The notes below the pieces were generated by a model. It did not search any database. It saw only the letters and a program-made list of their open reading frames with translations, and was not told the origin of the DNA. The translations under genes and the position numbers were made by a program. DNA of 40,204 nt from Halobacteriales archaeon SW_5_70_135 (GTDB lineage: Archaea; Halobacteriota; Halobacteria; Halobacteriales; SW-7-71-33), in NCBI GenBank assembly GCA_003022865.1, contig PXSK01000017.1:1-40204 (forward strand), read 5' to 3'. Below, piece after piece: positions 32,759-40,204 of this stretch (position 1 is the first letter of the stretch; each line of letters opens with the position of its first letter).

Positions 32759-34294
32759 TCAGTCGTCGGATTCGGTCTTGATCTCCGCGGAGAGCCCCTG
32801 GGCCATCTGGATGTCCTTCGAGTTGTTCAGTGTGAAGGCGGTGCGCTCGGTGACGGCCTCGATCACCTCGCGGGCGCTCGGCGAGCCCTTGCCCGACTTC
32901 TTCACGCCGCCGAACGGCAGCTGCACCTCCGCGCCGATGCAGGGCAGGTTCGCGTACGCCAGCCCGACCTCGCCCTCGTCGCGGTAGCGGTTGATCTGGC
33001 GGTAGTCCTCGGAGACGATCGCCCCCGCCAGGCCGTACGGCACGTCGTTGTGGATGTCTAACGCCCGGTCAATGTCGCCCTCGTACTCGACCAGCGCGAC
33101 GTGGGGGCCGAACACCTCCTCGGAGATGCACCGCAGGTCGGGGTCGTACTCGATCTCGTAGACGAACGGCCCGACCCAGTGACCGTCCTCGTGGCCGTCC
33201 GGGACCTCGTCGTCGTCCGGCTCCGCGCGGTCGACGAGCACGTTCGCGCCCTCTCTGCGGGCGAGGTCGTTGTACTCGTGGAACTTCTCGACCTGACGCT
33301 CGTCGACGGCCGGCCCCATGAAGGTGCCCTCCTCCAGCGGGTCGCCGACGGCGACCTCCTCCGCCAGGTCGACGAACCGCTGCTTGAACTCGTCGTACAC
33401 GTCGGTGTGGACGACGAGCCGCTCACTCGACACACAGCGCTGGCCGGTCGTCTTGAACGAGGACATCACCGCCGAGTGCAGCGCGATGTCCAGGTCGGCC
33501 GCCTCCGTGACGACGACGCCGTTCTTGCCGCCCATCTCCAGGGAGACCTCGCGGCCGGGTTCGCCGCCGATCTCGTCGGCGATCTGGTGGCCGACCTCCG
33601 CCGACCCGGTGAACAGCACCGTGTCGACGCGGTCGTCGTCGACGACGGCGGCGCCGGCGTCGCCGTACCCCTGCACGAGGTTGAAGACGCCGTCGGGGAC
33701 GCCGGCCTCGACCATCATCTCGGCGACGGTCTGCCCACACCACGGCGTCTGCTCGGCGGGCTTCCAGACGACGGTGTTGCCCTCCACGAGCGTCACCGCC
33801 ATGTGCCAGAATGGGATGGCGACCGGGAAGTTCCACGGCGTGATGCAGCCGACGACCCCGCGGGGCTGCCGACGCATGTAGGAGTCCTTCTCGGCGATCT
33901 CCGACGGGACGACGTCGCCGTGGGGGTGCCGGGAGTTGCCCGCCGCCCACTCGACCATGTGGTAGGCCTCGACGACGTCGGCCCGCCCCTCGCTTATCTC
34001 CTTGCCACACTCCTTCGTGACGATCTCGCCGAGCTCGTCCGTGCGGTCGCGCAGCTCGTGGTAGACGTCCCACAGCACCTCCGCGCGGTCGATGTACGAC
34101 ATCGCGCGCCACTCCTCGAAGGCTTCCTCCGCGGCGGAGACGGCCTCGCGAACGTCCGCCTCGGTGCCCCGTGGAAACTCCCCCAGTTCCTCGCCCGTGG
34201 CGGGGTTGACGCTCGTGAACGTCTCGTCGCCGTGGCCGTCGGTCCACTCGCCGCCGATGTAGTGTCGGTACGTCTCCTGGGCCTGCTGGCTCAT
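32759..34294 (-). CDS. NAD(P)-dependent aldehyde dehydrogenase
   Basis: 511 residues of the ALDH superfamily, oxidising an aldehyde to the acid. ITPWNFPVAIPFWHMA (cofactor site) is followed by VVWKPAEQTP with the conserved Lys, FTGSAEVG, general base Glu253 in SLEMGGKNG, nucleophile Cys287 in TTGQRCVSSER, and EEVFGPH plus PFGGVKKSGKG near the C-terminus. The substrate is not evident; the sequence looks nearest to semialdehyde dehydrogenases. I chose ATG 34294 over an upstream frame extension because MSQQAQETYRHYIGGEW is family-like and a TATA-like T-run lies about 30 bases before it. hisS follows closely on the same strand. Confidence 0.93.
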   Translation of the reverse strand: MSQQAQETYRHYIGGEWTDGHGDETFTSVNPATGEELGEFPRGTEADVREAVSAAEEAFEEWRAMSYIDRAEVLWDVYHELRDRTDELGEIVTKECGKEISEGRADVVEAYHMVEWAAGNSRHPHGDVVPSEIAEKDSYMRRQPRGVVGCITPWNFPVAIPFWHMAVTLVEGNTVVWKPAEQTPWCGQTVAEMMVEAGVPDGVFNLVQGYGDAGAAVVDDDRVDTVLFTGSAEVGHQIADEIGGEPGREVSLEMGGKNGVVVTEAADLDIALHSAVMSSFKTTGQRCVSSERLVVHTDVYDEFKQRFVDLAEEVAVGDPLEEGTFMGPAVDERQVEKFHEYNDLARREGANVLVDRAEPDDDEVPDGHEDGHWVGPFVYEIEYDPDLRCISEEVFGPHVALVEYEGDIDRALDIHNDVPYGLAGAIVSEDYRQINRYRDEGEVGLAYANLPCIGAEVQLPFGGVKKSGKGSPSAREVIEAVTERTAFTLNNSKDIQMAQGLSAEIKTESDD

Positions 34295-34360
34295 ACAGTC
34301 TCGTTGTGGGGGAGGCGGCAAAAATCCCGCCGGTGTCGCGCCGCGACGGGCGGCGACCGC

Positions 34361-35347
34361 TCAGGCGCCGTCGGTGCGCGGTGAGCCGGTGCCGTCCTCT
34401 CGGTCGTCGGCGTCGAGTTCGGCGACCGCACGCGGTGACACCGTCGGTCCGGCGGTCGACGGCTCCGCGCCGGGGTCGACGGCGGACTCGACGGCGCCGC
34501 CGACGCGAACCTCGTCGAACTCGTGGTCCGGACGCAGCGCCACGAACGGGAGGAACTCCCGGGCGGCGAGCAGGTCGTCGTCGTCGTACTGCTCGCGGGC
34601 GCAGTCGACGGCCTCGCGAGCCCCGGTCCGCGGGGCGAACGTCGCCAGCGCGCTGGCGAGGTCGTACGCGCGGGCGCTCGCCAGCGCCCTCGGGTCGTCG
34701 CGGACGTTCGTCGCGTCGATGACGTACAGCTCGTCCGCCGACAGCAGGAGGTTCTCGGCCTGCACGTCGCCGTGTGCCAGCCCGGCGGCGTGTATGCGGG
34801 CGAGCGCGCCGAACGCCGCCGGCGCGAACGCCCGCACCCGCTCGTCGGAGACGGCCGACAGCGGTGTCGGGTCCGGGAGATACTCGGAAACGAGCACGCC
34901 CAGACCGTCGATCTCGAAGGCGGCGACCGGTCGCGGCGCGCTCACGCCGGCCTCGCGGATGCGCCGCGTCGCCTCCGACTCGTGACGGGCCATCGCCGCC
35001 GGGTCGTCGTGGTGCTCGAAGAAGCCCTCGACGCCCGAGGAGACCGCCCCGAGGTTGCGCCCGGCCGTGAACAGGGCGTGTACCAGCGAGTTGCGCCGGG
35101 AGGTCACCTTCACGAGGTAGCGCTCACCGACGACCACGGGCATCGACAGCCAGTTGTCCGCCTCCAGCGGCTCGACGGTGAGGGTCTCGTCGGCTGGCGG
35201 CCGCCCGCTGTCGCCCTCGCCGACCTCGGTGTCGGCCCCCTGGTCGCCGCCGTCCTCCCGACCGGCGGCCAGTCGCGCGGCCTCGCGGGCGACCCGCTCG
35301 ACGCGCTCGGGGTCGACGCCGCCGCGCAGCCACTCCCGGACGACCAT
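34361..35347 (-). CDS. RIO-like/ABC1-like protein kinase
   Basis: 328 residues. An atypical kinase fold: ATP-binding Lys80 (ERYLVKVTS), a likely helix C glutamate in ARHESEATRRIREAG, hinge VLVSEYLPDP, catalytic loop AHGDVQAENLLL with Asp194 and Asn199, and the metal-binding Asp211 in YVIDATN, where DFG is reduced to DAT as in RIO kinases. After residue 270 comes an acidic tail with no structure evident. Residues 30-55 are a disordered acidic insertion. It might phosphorylate a protein or a small molecule. The start is ATG 35347. Codirectional with, and 128 bases downstream of, the glutamate dehydrogenase gene. Confidence 0.84.
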   Translation of the reverse strand: MVVREWLRGGVDPERVERVAREAARLAAGREDGGDQGADTEVGEGDSGRPPADETLTVEPLEADNWLSMPVVVGERYLVKVTSRRNSLVHALFTAGRNLGAVSSGVEGFFEHHDDPAAMARHESEATRRIREAGVSAPRPVAAFEIDGLGVLVSEYLPDPTPLSAVSDERVRAFAPAAFGALARIHAAGLAHGDVQAENLLLSADELYVIDATNVRDDPRALASARAYDLASALATFAPRTGAREAVDCAREQYDDDDLLAAREFLPFVALRPDHEFDEVRVGGAVESAVDPGAEPSTAGPTVSPRAVAELDADDREDGTGSPRTDGA

Positions 35348-35475
35348 CACGAGCCGGTACGCGAGGCGGGGTGAAATATCCGTGGGACCGGCGGCGGGGC
35401 CCGACGAGGAGCCGTCCCCCTGCGAGGGTCGCGTCGCGGACGAGAGCGTGACGACGGCGGTACGGAGACGCGTCC

Positions 35476-36735
35476 TCAGGGCCAGTCGCCGCCGCCCTGT
35501 TCGTAGGCGTCGACGACGCGGTCGACGGCGACGGCGTAGGCGGCGGTGCGGAGGTTCGGAGCGCCCGACGCCTCGTACCGCTCGATGAGGTCCTCGAAGG
35601 CCGAGACGACGATCGACTCCAGCTCCTCGTTGACCCGCTGCTCGCTCCAGTAGAACCGCCCTCGGTTCTGTACCCACTCGAAGTACGACACCGTCACGCC
35701 GCCGGCGTTGACGAGGATGTCCGGAAACACGTGGACGTCCTTCTCGACGAGGACGTCGTCGGCCTCGGGCGTGAGCGGGCCGTTCGCGGCCTCGCAGACC
35801 ACGTCCGCCGCCACGTCACGGGCGATGTCGGCGTCGATAGCGTTTTCCAGGGCCGCCGGGACGAGCAGGTCGACGTCCATCGTCAGCAGCCGCTCATTGG
35901 TGGCCTCGCGGTCGGCGTCGGGGTAGCCGGTGACCGAGCCGGTCTCGCTTTTGAACTCCTTCACCGCGCGGGTGTCCAGGCCGTCCTCGCGGACGACCGC
36001 CCCGGAGGAGTCCGAGACGGCGACCACTCGCGCGCCGAGGTCCTCGACGAACTTCGCGCCGTTGAATCCGGCGTTGCCGTACCCCTGGACGGCGACGCTC
36101 GCGCCGTCGATGTCACGGTCGAGGTAGTCGAAGGCCTCGCGGGCGGTGAAGGCGATCGAACGGCCGGTCGCCTCGACGCGACCGAGCGACCCGCCCGAGT
36201 CGGGCGCCTTCCCGGTGATGACGCCGGGCGCCGTCGTCCGCTCCAGGGTCTCGTAGGTGTCCTTGACCCAGTTCATCTCCCGCTGGCCGGTGTTGACGTC
36301 CGGCGCGGGGATGTCCCGGTCCTCGCCGATGATCGGGCGGAGCTCGGTGGCGAACGACCGGGTGATCCGCTCGAGTTCGCTCTCGCTGTAGTCGCTGGGG
36401 TCGATCTCGATGCCGCCCTTCCCACCGCCGTACGGGATGTTCACGAGCGCACACTTGAACACCATCCACCCCGAGAGGGCCTTCACTTCCGCCCGCGTGA
36501 CGCCAGGGTGGTAGCGGATCCCTCCCTTGTACGGACCACGGTCGCCGTTGAACTGCGAGCGGTACGCCTCGAACACCTCGACGGAGCCGTCGTCCATCTC
36601 GACCGCGAGGTTCGTCTCCAGCACCCGCTCGGGACGTTTCAGTCGCTCCAGTACGTCGGCCGAGACGTCTACGTAATTGGCGGCGTCGTCGATCTGCTCC
36701 TGGAGACTCTCGAACGGATCCACCTCGTCCGACAT
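35476..36735 (-). CDS. gdhA: Glutamate dehydrogenase
   Basis: 419 residues, hexameric-type Glu/Leu dehydrogenase interconverting glutamate with 2-oxoglutarate and ammonia. [20 protein letters not shown] (substrate Lys), [17 protein letters not shown] with the catalytic Lys, [15 protein letters not shown], the Rossmann motif [16 protein letters not shown], and C-terminal [18 protein letters not shown]. Haloarchaea often hold several GDH paralogues with different cofactor preference; this sequence alone does not tell NAD from NADP. A TATA-like CTTAACC lies about 30 bases before ATG 36735. Confidence 0.95.
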   Translation of the reverse strand: MSDEVDPFESLQEQIDDAANYVDVSADVLERLKRPERVLETNLAVEMDDGSVEVFEAYRSQFNGDRGPYKGGIRYHPGVTRAEVKALSGWMVFKCALVNIPYGGGKGGIEIDPSDYSESELERITRSFATELRPIIGEDRDIPAPDVNTGQREMNWVKDTYETLERTTAPGVITGKAPDSGGSLGRVEATGRSIAFTAREAFDYLDRDIDGASVAVQGYGNAGFNGAKFVEDLGARVVAVSDSSGAVVREDGLDTRAVKEFKSETGSVTGYPDADREATNERLLTMDVDLLVPAALENAIDADIARDVAADVVCEAANGPLTPEADDVLVEKDVHVFPDILVNAGGVTVSYFEWVQNRGRFYWSEQRVNEELESIVVSAFEDLIERYEASGAPNLRTAAYAVAVDRVVDAYEQGGGDWP

Positions 36736-36793
36736 GCCCCTGTCTACCGACGAGGACTCGGTTAAGGATAGCGAAGTCGGCAGCTCCCGGGAC

Positions 36794-38395
36794 TCAGTCG
36801 GCGTCGACGGCCTCGAACCGGGGCCACAGCCGCCCGGAGAGGACCGCGAGTCCCGTGTACAGCGCGGCCGGGAAGAACGTCAGCGTCCACAGCAGCAGGG
36901 CCCCCGCCTCGACCGGCGACGACGGCAGCGACTCGGCGAAGGCGACAACCGGCGGCGTGCCGGCGAGGACGTACAGCGGCCCGAAGACGACGACCGGCAC
37001 GACCGTGTGCGCGGTCCACAGCGCGAGCGCGGTCCCGAGCGCGTCGTCGCCCTCGTAGACGGCGCTTGCGACCGGAGCGTAGGCCAGCAGCACGACGATC
37101 ACGACGACGGCGGCCGAGAGGACGGCCTCAATGGCGATCCCTGGACCGATCGGCCGGCCGGTCACCAGCCGGGCGCCGATCCCGAATTCGGGGTTGCCGA
37201 AGTCGCTGCCCGCGGCGATCCACGCCGCCACGGCGAGCGGCACCGCGTGGTAGTTCGGCAGTCGCAGTCGGACCGGCGCCCGTGCGTACGCCGTCCACAG
37301 CGTGAGGGCAGCCAGCGCGACGATCAGCGCCCAGACCGGCGGCGTCACCGGCCGGACGAGTCCCTCGCCGCGCTCGAACAGCAGCGGCAGGAGGCCGAAT
37401 AGCGCCCCGGCGGGGATCATGAAGCCCGGCGCCCGGCTGGGAGTCAGGAGTGCCCGCGAGCGGCCCTGGCGGTTCAACTCCACCGCGAACGAGCGAAACG
37501 CCCGGTCGGCGTACGCGAGGACGTGCAGCGTCGGCACGACCAGCAGGCCGACCAGGAGCGCGACGCCGAGCGGCCCCTGTCCGAGCAGCGTCGCGACCGG
37601 GAACGGTCCCAGCGTATCGAGCGCGATCCCGGTGAGGATGAGTAGCGCGGCCAGGAGGTACGCGAGTGCGGCCGCGTGGCGGTGGCCGCCCCACACGGCG
37701 ACGGCGCCGACGGCCAGCCGCTCGACCGGGTCCTCAGCGCCGGTGGGCCCGAGATCGAGCAGCGCGTACACGGCTCCACCCATCACGAGCAGTTCCGTCA
37801 CGGGGTACAACTGTGCGGCGGTCGCGAAGACGACGCCGAGCGTGACAACGAGCACTGTCCCCCGGAGCACCCGCTGTGCCGGCGCGGTGCGGTCGACGTC
37901 GTCCGGCAACGCGAGGAACGTCCGGTCAGGCGCGGACAGGAGCGATGGCTGTGTCACCCCTCCGAGAGCGGTCGCCAGGACCAGCAGGCCCGCCCCACCG
38001 CCGACGGTTCCGGCCAACACGAGCGGCGACGGCGACACCGGCAGCGGCGACGGTCCGTCGAGGATCGCCGCTCGGAGACCTGACTCGACGACCAGTCCCG
38101 TCGCGGTGGCCCCGGCGGCGACCGACAGCCGGACCGTCAGGGTCGATGTCCAGTCGAGGAGCCGCTCCGGAAAGAGGTACGGCGTCAGCAGCGCCGCCAG
38201 CGCGAACAGCATCAGCCAGTTCAGCATCCACCCCACCGTCGCGGCGTCGAGCAGCAGCCGCGAGGTGAACACCGCTGCCGGGACGACGACTCGGTCGCTG
38301 GCCCCGACGAGATCCGGCAGGATGCGGACGCCGAGGTCGCCCGCAGCGAGTGCGCCGAGCCCACCGAGGAGTCGCTCGTCGCCCGACGCTATCAT
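36794..38395 (-). CDS. Polytopic haloarchaeal membrane protein of unknown function
   Basis: 533 residues with roughly twelve to fourteen hydrophobic segments and short polar loops. It opens [20 protein letters not shown] and has a charged loop at about [21 protein letters not shown] do not recognise transporter or enzyme signatures. [13 protein letters not shown] follows a His-rich GGHRHAA, and [12 protein letters not shown] and [13 protein letters not shown] carry intramembrane histidines, which could suggest metal or heme binding, but this is speculative. I chose ATG 38395; ATG 38410 is an alternative. Codirectional with the glutamate dehydrogenase gene 58 bases downstream and with the CitE-like gene upstream. 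Confidence 0.75.
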   Translation of the reverse strand: MIASGDERLLGGLGALAAGDLGVRILPDLVGASDRVVVPAAVFTSRLLLDAATVGWMLNWLMLFALAALLTPYLFPERLLDWTSTLTVRLSVAAGATATGLVVESGLRAAILDGPSPLPVSPSPLVLAGTVGGGAGLLVLATALGGVTQPSLLSAPDRTFLALPDDVDRTAPAQRVLRGTVLVVTLGVVFATAAQLYPVTELLVMGGAVYALLDLGPTGAEDPVERLAVGAVAVWGGHRHAAALAYLLAALLILTGIALDTLGPFPVATLLGQGPLGVALLVGLLVVPTLHVLAYADRAFRSFAVELNRQGRSRALLTPSRAPGFMIPAGALFGLLPLLFERGEGLVRPVTPPVWALIVALAALTLWTAYARAPVRLRLPNYHAVPLAVAAWIAAGSDFGNPEFGIGARLVTGRPIGPGIAIEAVLSAAVVVIVVLLAYAPVASAVYEGDDALGTALALWTAHTVVPVVVFGPLYVLAGTPPVVAFAESLPSSPVEAGALLLWTLTFFPAALYTGLAVLSGRLWPRFEAVDAD

Positions 38396-38469
38396 CGTCC
38401 CGAGGGTCACCCGGCCTGTTTTTCAGCCTTTTGACGCCGACCGTTCGTGCCGGGAACGGCCGTGTCGTC

Positions 38470-39345
38470 TCACGCCGGGCCGTCCGCTCCCTCGCCGACG
38501 TCGACCTCCGTCCCCGCCGCACGGGCCCGCTCGACGATCCGCTCGGCCTGGGCCACCAGCGGCGCGTCGATCATCTGGTCGTCCACGCGGAAGACGCCCC
38601 GACCCTCCCGCTCGGCGGCCGTCCGGGCGGCCAGCACGCGCTCGGCCCACTCGACCCGGTCGGGGTCGGGCGTGAACGCCGCGTTCACGACCGGCACCTG
38701 TGCGGGGTGGACGACCATCCGCCCGTCGTACCCCATCTCGGCGGCCCGACGCGTGGTCTCGCGAAGGCCCTCCGTGTTCTCCAGGTCGGTGTAGACGGCG
38801 TCGACGGCGTCGATGTCGGCGGCCGCGGCGGCCGTCACCACCCGGCCGCGAGCGTACGCGACCTCGTGTTCGCCGTCGGTGCGGGTGGCCCCCACGTCGG
38901 CGGCGAGGTCCTCGGCACCCAGCAGCAGGGCGTCGACCCGGGGGTGCGCGGCGATCTCGTGGGCGTTCGCCACGCCGCGGGCGGTCTCGACGAGCGCAAG
39001 CACCGGGACGGCGGCGTCCCGCTCGCGGAGCAGCCCGACGAGCGTCTCGACGTCCCCGCGGTCGTCGACCATCGGCAACACCACGGCGTCGGGCGTCCCG
39101 CCCGCCAGCACCGTCCGGAGATCGTCGTCGGTCGTCGGCGGCGTCACCCGCACGCAGACCTCCGCCGCGGGGTCCAGGTCGGGGTCGGCGAGGGCGTCCC
39201 GCACGGTCGCGCGGGCGTCGGCCTTGCGGTCGGGGGCGACGCCGTCCTCCAGGTCGAACACGAGCGTGTCGGCGCCGCTCTCGGGCGCCGTCCGGAGCAT
39301 CTCCGGGTCGTCGCCGGGCGTGAACATGACGCTCCTGCGGGCCAT
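38470..39345 (-). CDS. HpcH/HpaI-family CitE-like lyase (malyl-CoA/citramalyl-CoA lyase type)
   Basis: 291 residues, TIM-barrel carbon-carbon lyase. MARRSVMFTPGDDPEMLRTA, the metal/acyl-CoA signature TLVFDLEDGVAPDRKADAR, ALVETARGVANAHEIA (metal Glu), LLLGAEDLAADVGATRT (metal Asp) and YDGRMVVHPAQVPVVNAAF are all present. Relatives cleave or form malyl-CoA, methylmalyl-CoA or citramalyl-CoA. It lies head to head with a MaoC-type hydratase (141-base gap), a pairing expected for an enoyl-CoA hydration then lyase sequence, as in the haloarchaeal methylaspartate cycle. Start ATG 39345; the extension to 39375 is not family-like. Substrate inferred only. Confidence 0.9.
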   Translation of the reverse strand: MARRSVMFTPGDDPEMLRTAPESGADTLVFDLEDGVAPDRKADARATVRDALADPDLDPAAEVCVRVTPPTTDDDLRTVLAGGTPDAVVLPMVDDRGDVETLVGLLRERDAAVPVLALVETARGVANAHEIAAHPRVDALLLGAEDLAADVGATRTDGEHEVAYARGRVVTAAAAADIDAVDAVYTDLENTEGLRETTRRAAEMGYDGRMVVHPAQVPVVNAAFTPDPDRVEWAERVLAARTAAEREGRGVFRVDDQMIDAPLVAQAERIVERARAAGTEVDVGEGADGPA

Positions 39346-39485
39346 AGGGAACACGAGGCGCGCGAACGGCTTCAAACCGGGCGGTCCATCCCCCGCCCCG
39401 CCCCGTCGCGTCGCACCGCACCGCGCCGAAGCGACTCCCGGCGGCGACCGCCACGCACTCGCCCCGTGCGGTGGAGCGACCCCCC

Positions 39486-39953
39486 ATGACCGGCCTCCAC
39501 TACGAGGAGTTCGAGGTGGGCGAGGCGATCGACCACGAGAAGTGCCGCACGGTGAGCGAGAGCGACAACCAGCACTTCCGTGACATGACGACGAACCGGC
39601 AGTCGCTCCGTCTCGACGCCGAGGCGGCCGGCGACACGCAGTTCGGCGAGCGCCTGGTGAACGGACTGTACACCGTGTCGCTGGCGGTCGGTCTGACGGT
39701 CTCCGACACCACCGACGGCACGGTCGTCGCCGACCTCTCGTACGACGACGTCGAGCATCCGGCGCCGGCCTTCCACGGCGACACGATCGGCGCCCGCTCG
39801 GCGGTCACGGACGAGCGCGAGACCAGCGACGGCGAGCACGGCGTCGTCACGGTGCACGTCGAGGCCTACCGCGTGGCGGACGGCGAGGAGACGGTCGTCT
39901 GCGAGTTCGACCGCCCCGTGCTCTCGCTGAAGCGGCCCGACGCCGAGACCTGA
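39486..39953 (+). CDS. MaoC-like acyl-CoA hydratase/dehydratase
   Basis: 155-residue single hot-dog domain. LHYEEFEVGEAIDHEKCRTV at the start, then SDNQHFRDMTTNRQSLRLDA, where Asn/His and the following acidic residues replace the stricter Asp-x4-His dyad, then FGERLVNGLYTVSLAVGLTV. This is the subtype often annotated as mesaconyl-CoA or beta-methylmalyl-CoA dehydratase-like. The known Haloarcula mesaconyl-CoA hydratase is about twice as long, so it is not simply that protein. Divergent from the CitE-like lyase. The role is inferred from pairing only. Confidence 0.85.
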   Translation: MTGLHYEEFEVGEAIDHEKCRTVSESDNQHFRDMTTNRQSLRLDAEAAGDTQFGERLVNGLYTVSLAVGLTVSDTTDGTVVADLSYDDVEHPAPAFHGDTIGARSAVTDERETSDGEHGVVTVHVEAYRVADGEETVVCEFDRPVLSLKRPDAET

Positions 39954-40014
39954 GACGGGTCCGGACGCCGAGAGCACCCGACGCCCTCTTGACGCCCGGC
40001 GGCGTCGCTCCCGT

Positions 40015-40204
40015 GTGGTCCGGATCCGACCTGCCGGCCCGGACGACGCCATCGGCATCCGTCGCGTCGCGGTCGCCGCCTACGACGAGACCTACGTCGA
40101 CGTCGTCGACAAGGACGGCGTCGAGCGACTGCTCGACGGCTGGTACGACGAGTCCGACCTCCGGCGCCGGCTGGACGAGGGCGACGGCCGCTGGTTCGTC
40201 GCCG
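40015..40204 (+). CDS. GNAT-family N-acetyltransferase, N-terminal part (cut by window edge)
   Basis: 63 codons are visible. The protein begins VVRIRPAGPDDAIGIRRVAV, typical of the first strand and helix of GNAT enzymes, then AAYDETYVDVVDKDGVERLL, and reaches DGRWFVA, the expected second strand, at the edge. The acetyl-CoA loop would lie beyond the window. GTG 40015 is the start; no ATG is in frame before the conserved IRPA motif. It follows the MaoC-like gene by 61 bases on the same strand. Substrate unknown. Confidence 0.72.
   Translation, partial: MVRIRPAGPDDAIGIRRVAVAAYDETYVDVVDKDGVERLLDGWYDESDLRRRLDEGDGRWFVA

Overview
The window comes from a halophilic archaeon (class Halobacteria). The evidence is very high GC, strongly acidic proteins, leaderless-type promoters with a TATA-like element about 25-30 bases before several starts, and many haloarchaea-type genes: archaeal GluRS, a zinc-containing ferredoxin, a UPF0058 protein, a bat-type HTH regulator, a ThiD-ThiN fusion, Thi4 and a TFS-like protein. 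Genus cannot be assigned. I see no tRNA, rRNA, CRISPR array, insertion sequence or phage gene; this is chromosomal housekeeping DNA with one accessory-looking cluster and several decayed genes.

Layout. 1-2870: an RNA 2'-O-methyltransferase (cut by the left edge), preceded by a frameshifted relic that now reads as a 25-codon leader; divergent gltX; a zinc ferredoxin. 2931-11516: the most distinctive part. Three near-perfect TTAGG-N4-CCTAA palindromes (DtxR/Idr-type iron boxes) precede a GT75 (UDP-arabinopyranose mutase/RGP-like) gene and a ferric-iron ABC transporter (binding protein, fused permease, ATPase). The transporter overlaps a GT-C membrane glycosyltransferase, and a convergent GT2 dolichyl-phosphate-sugar-synthase-like gene follows. 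I propose iron-controlled surface glycosylation coupled to iron uptake as the best candidate here for an undescribed system.

11444-23917: VOC protein, UPF0058 protein, a large three-part haloarchaeal protein, a small wHTH protein and purA. Next come the thiamine genes thi4 and thiDN with an operator-like palindrome at the thi4 start, an SDR gene with a related motif, a decaying TFS paralogue, a Trm112-like protein with two uncharacterised genes and cysS, and a MaoC protein. 23905-24521 holds fused remains of an acetyltransferase and an M19-dipeptidase-like gene.

24728-40204: pgi, CPBP protease, bat-type regulator, HAD phosphatase, Gfo/Idh/MocA oxidoreductase, truA, an alpha/beta hydrolase, hisS (no canonical start where homology says it should begin), aldehyde dehydrogenase, RIO-like kinase, glutamate dehydrogenase, a polytopic membrane protein, a CitE-like lyase divergent from a MaoC hydratase, and the beginning of a GNAT acetyltransferase.

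Functionally the window joins translation (three aminoacyl-tRNA synthetases, two RNA-modification enzymes), cofactor and purine synthesis, central carbon and nitrogen metabolism, and iron acquisition. All family assignments come from reading motifs by eye; no database search was run.
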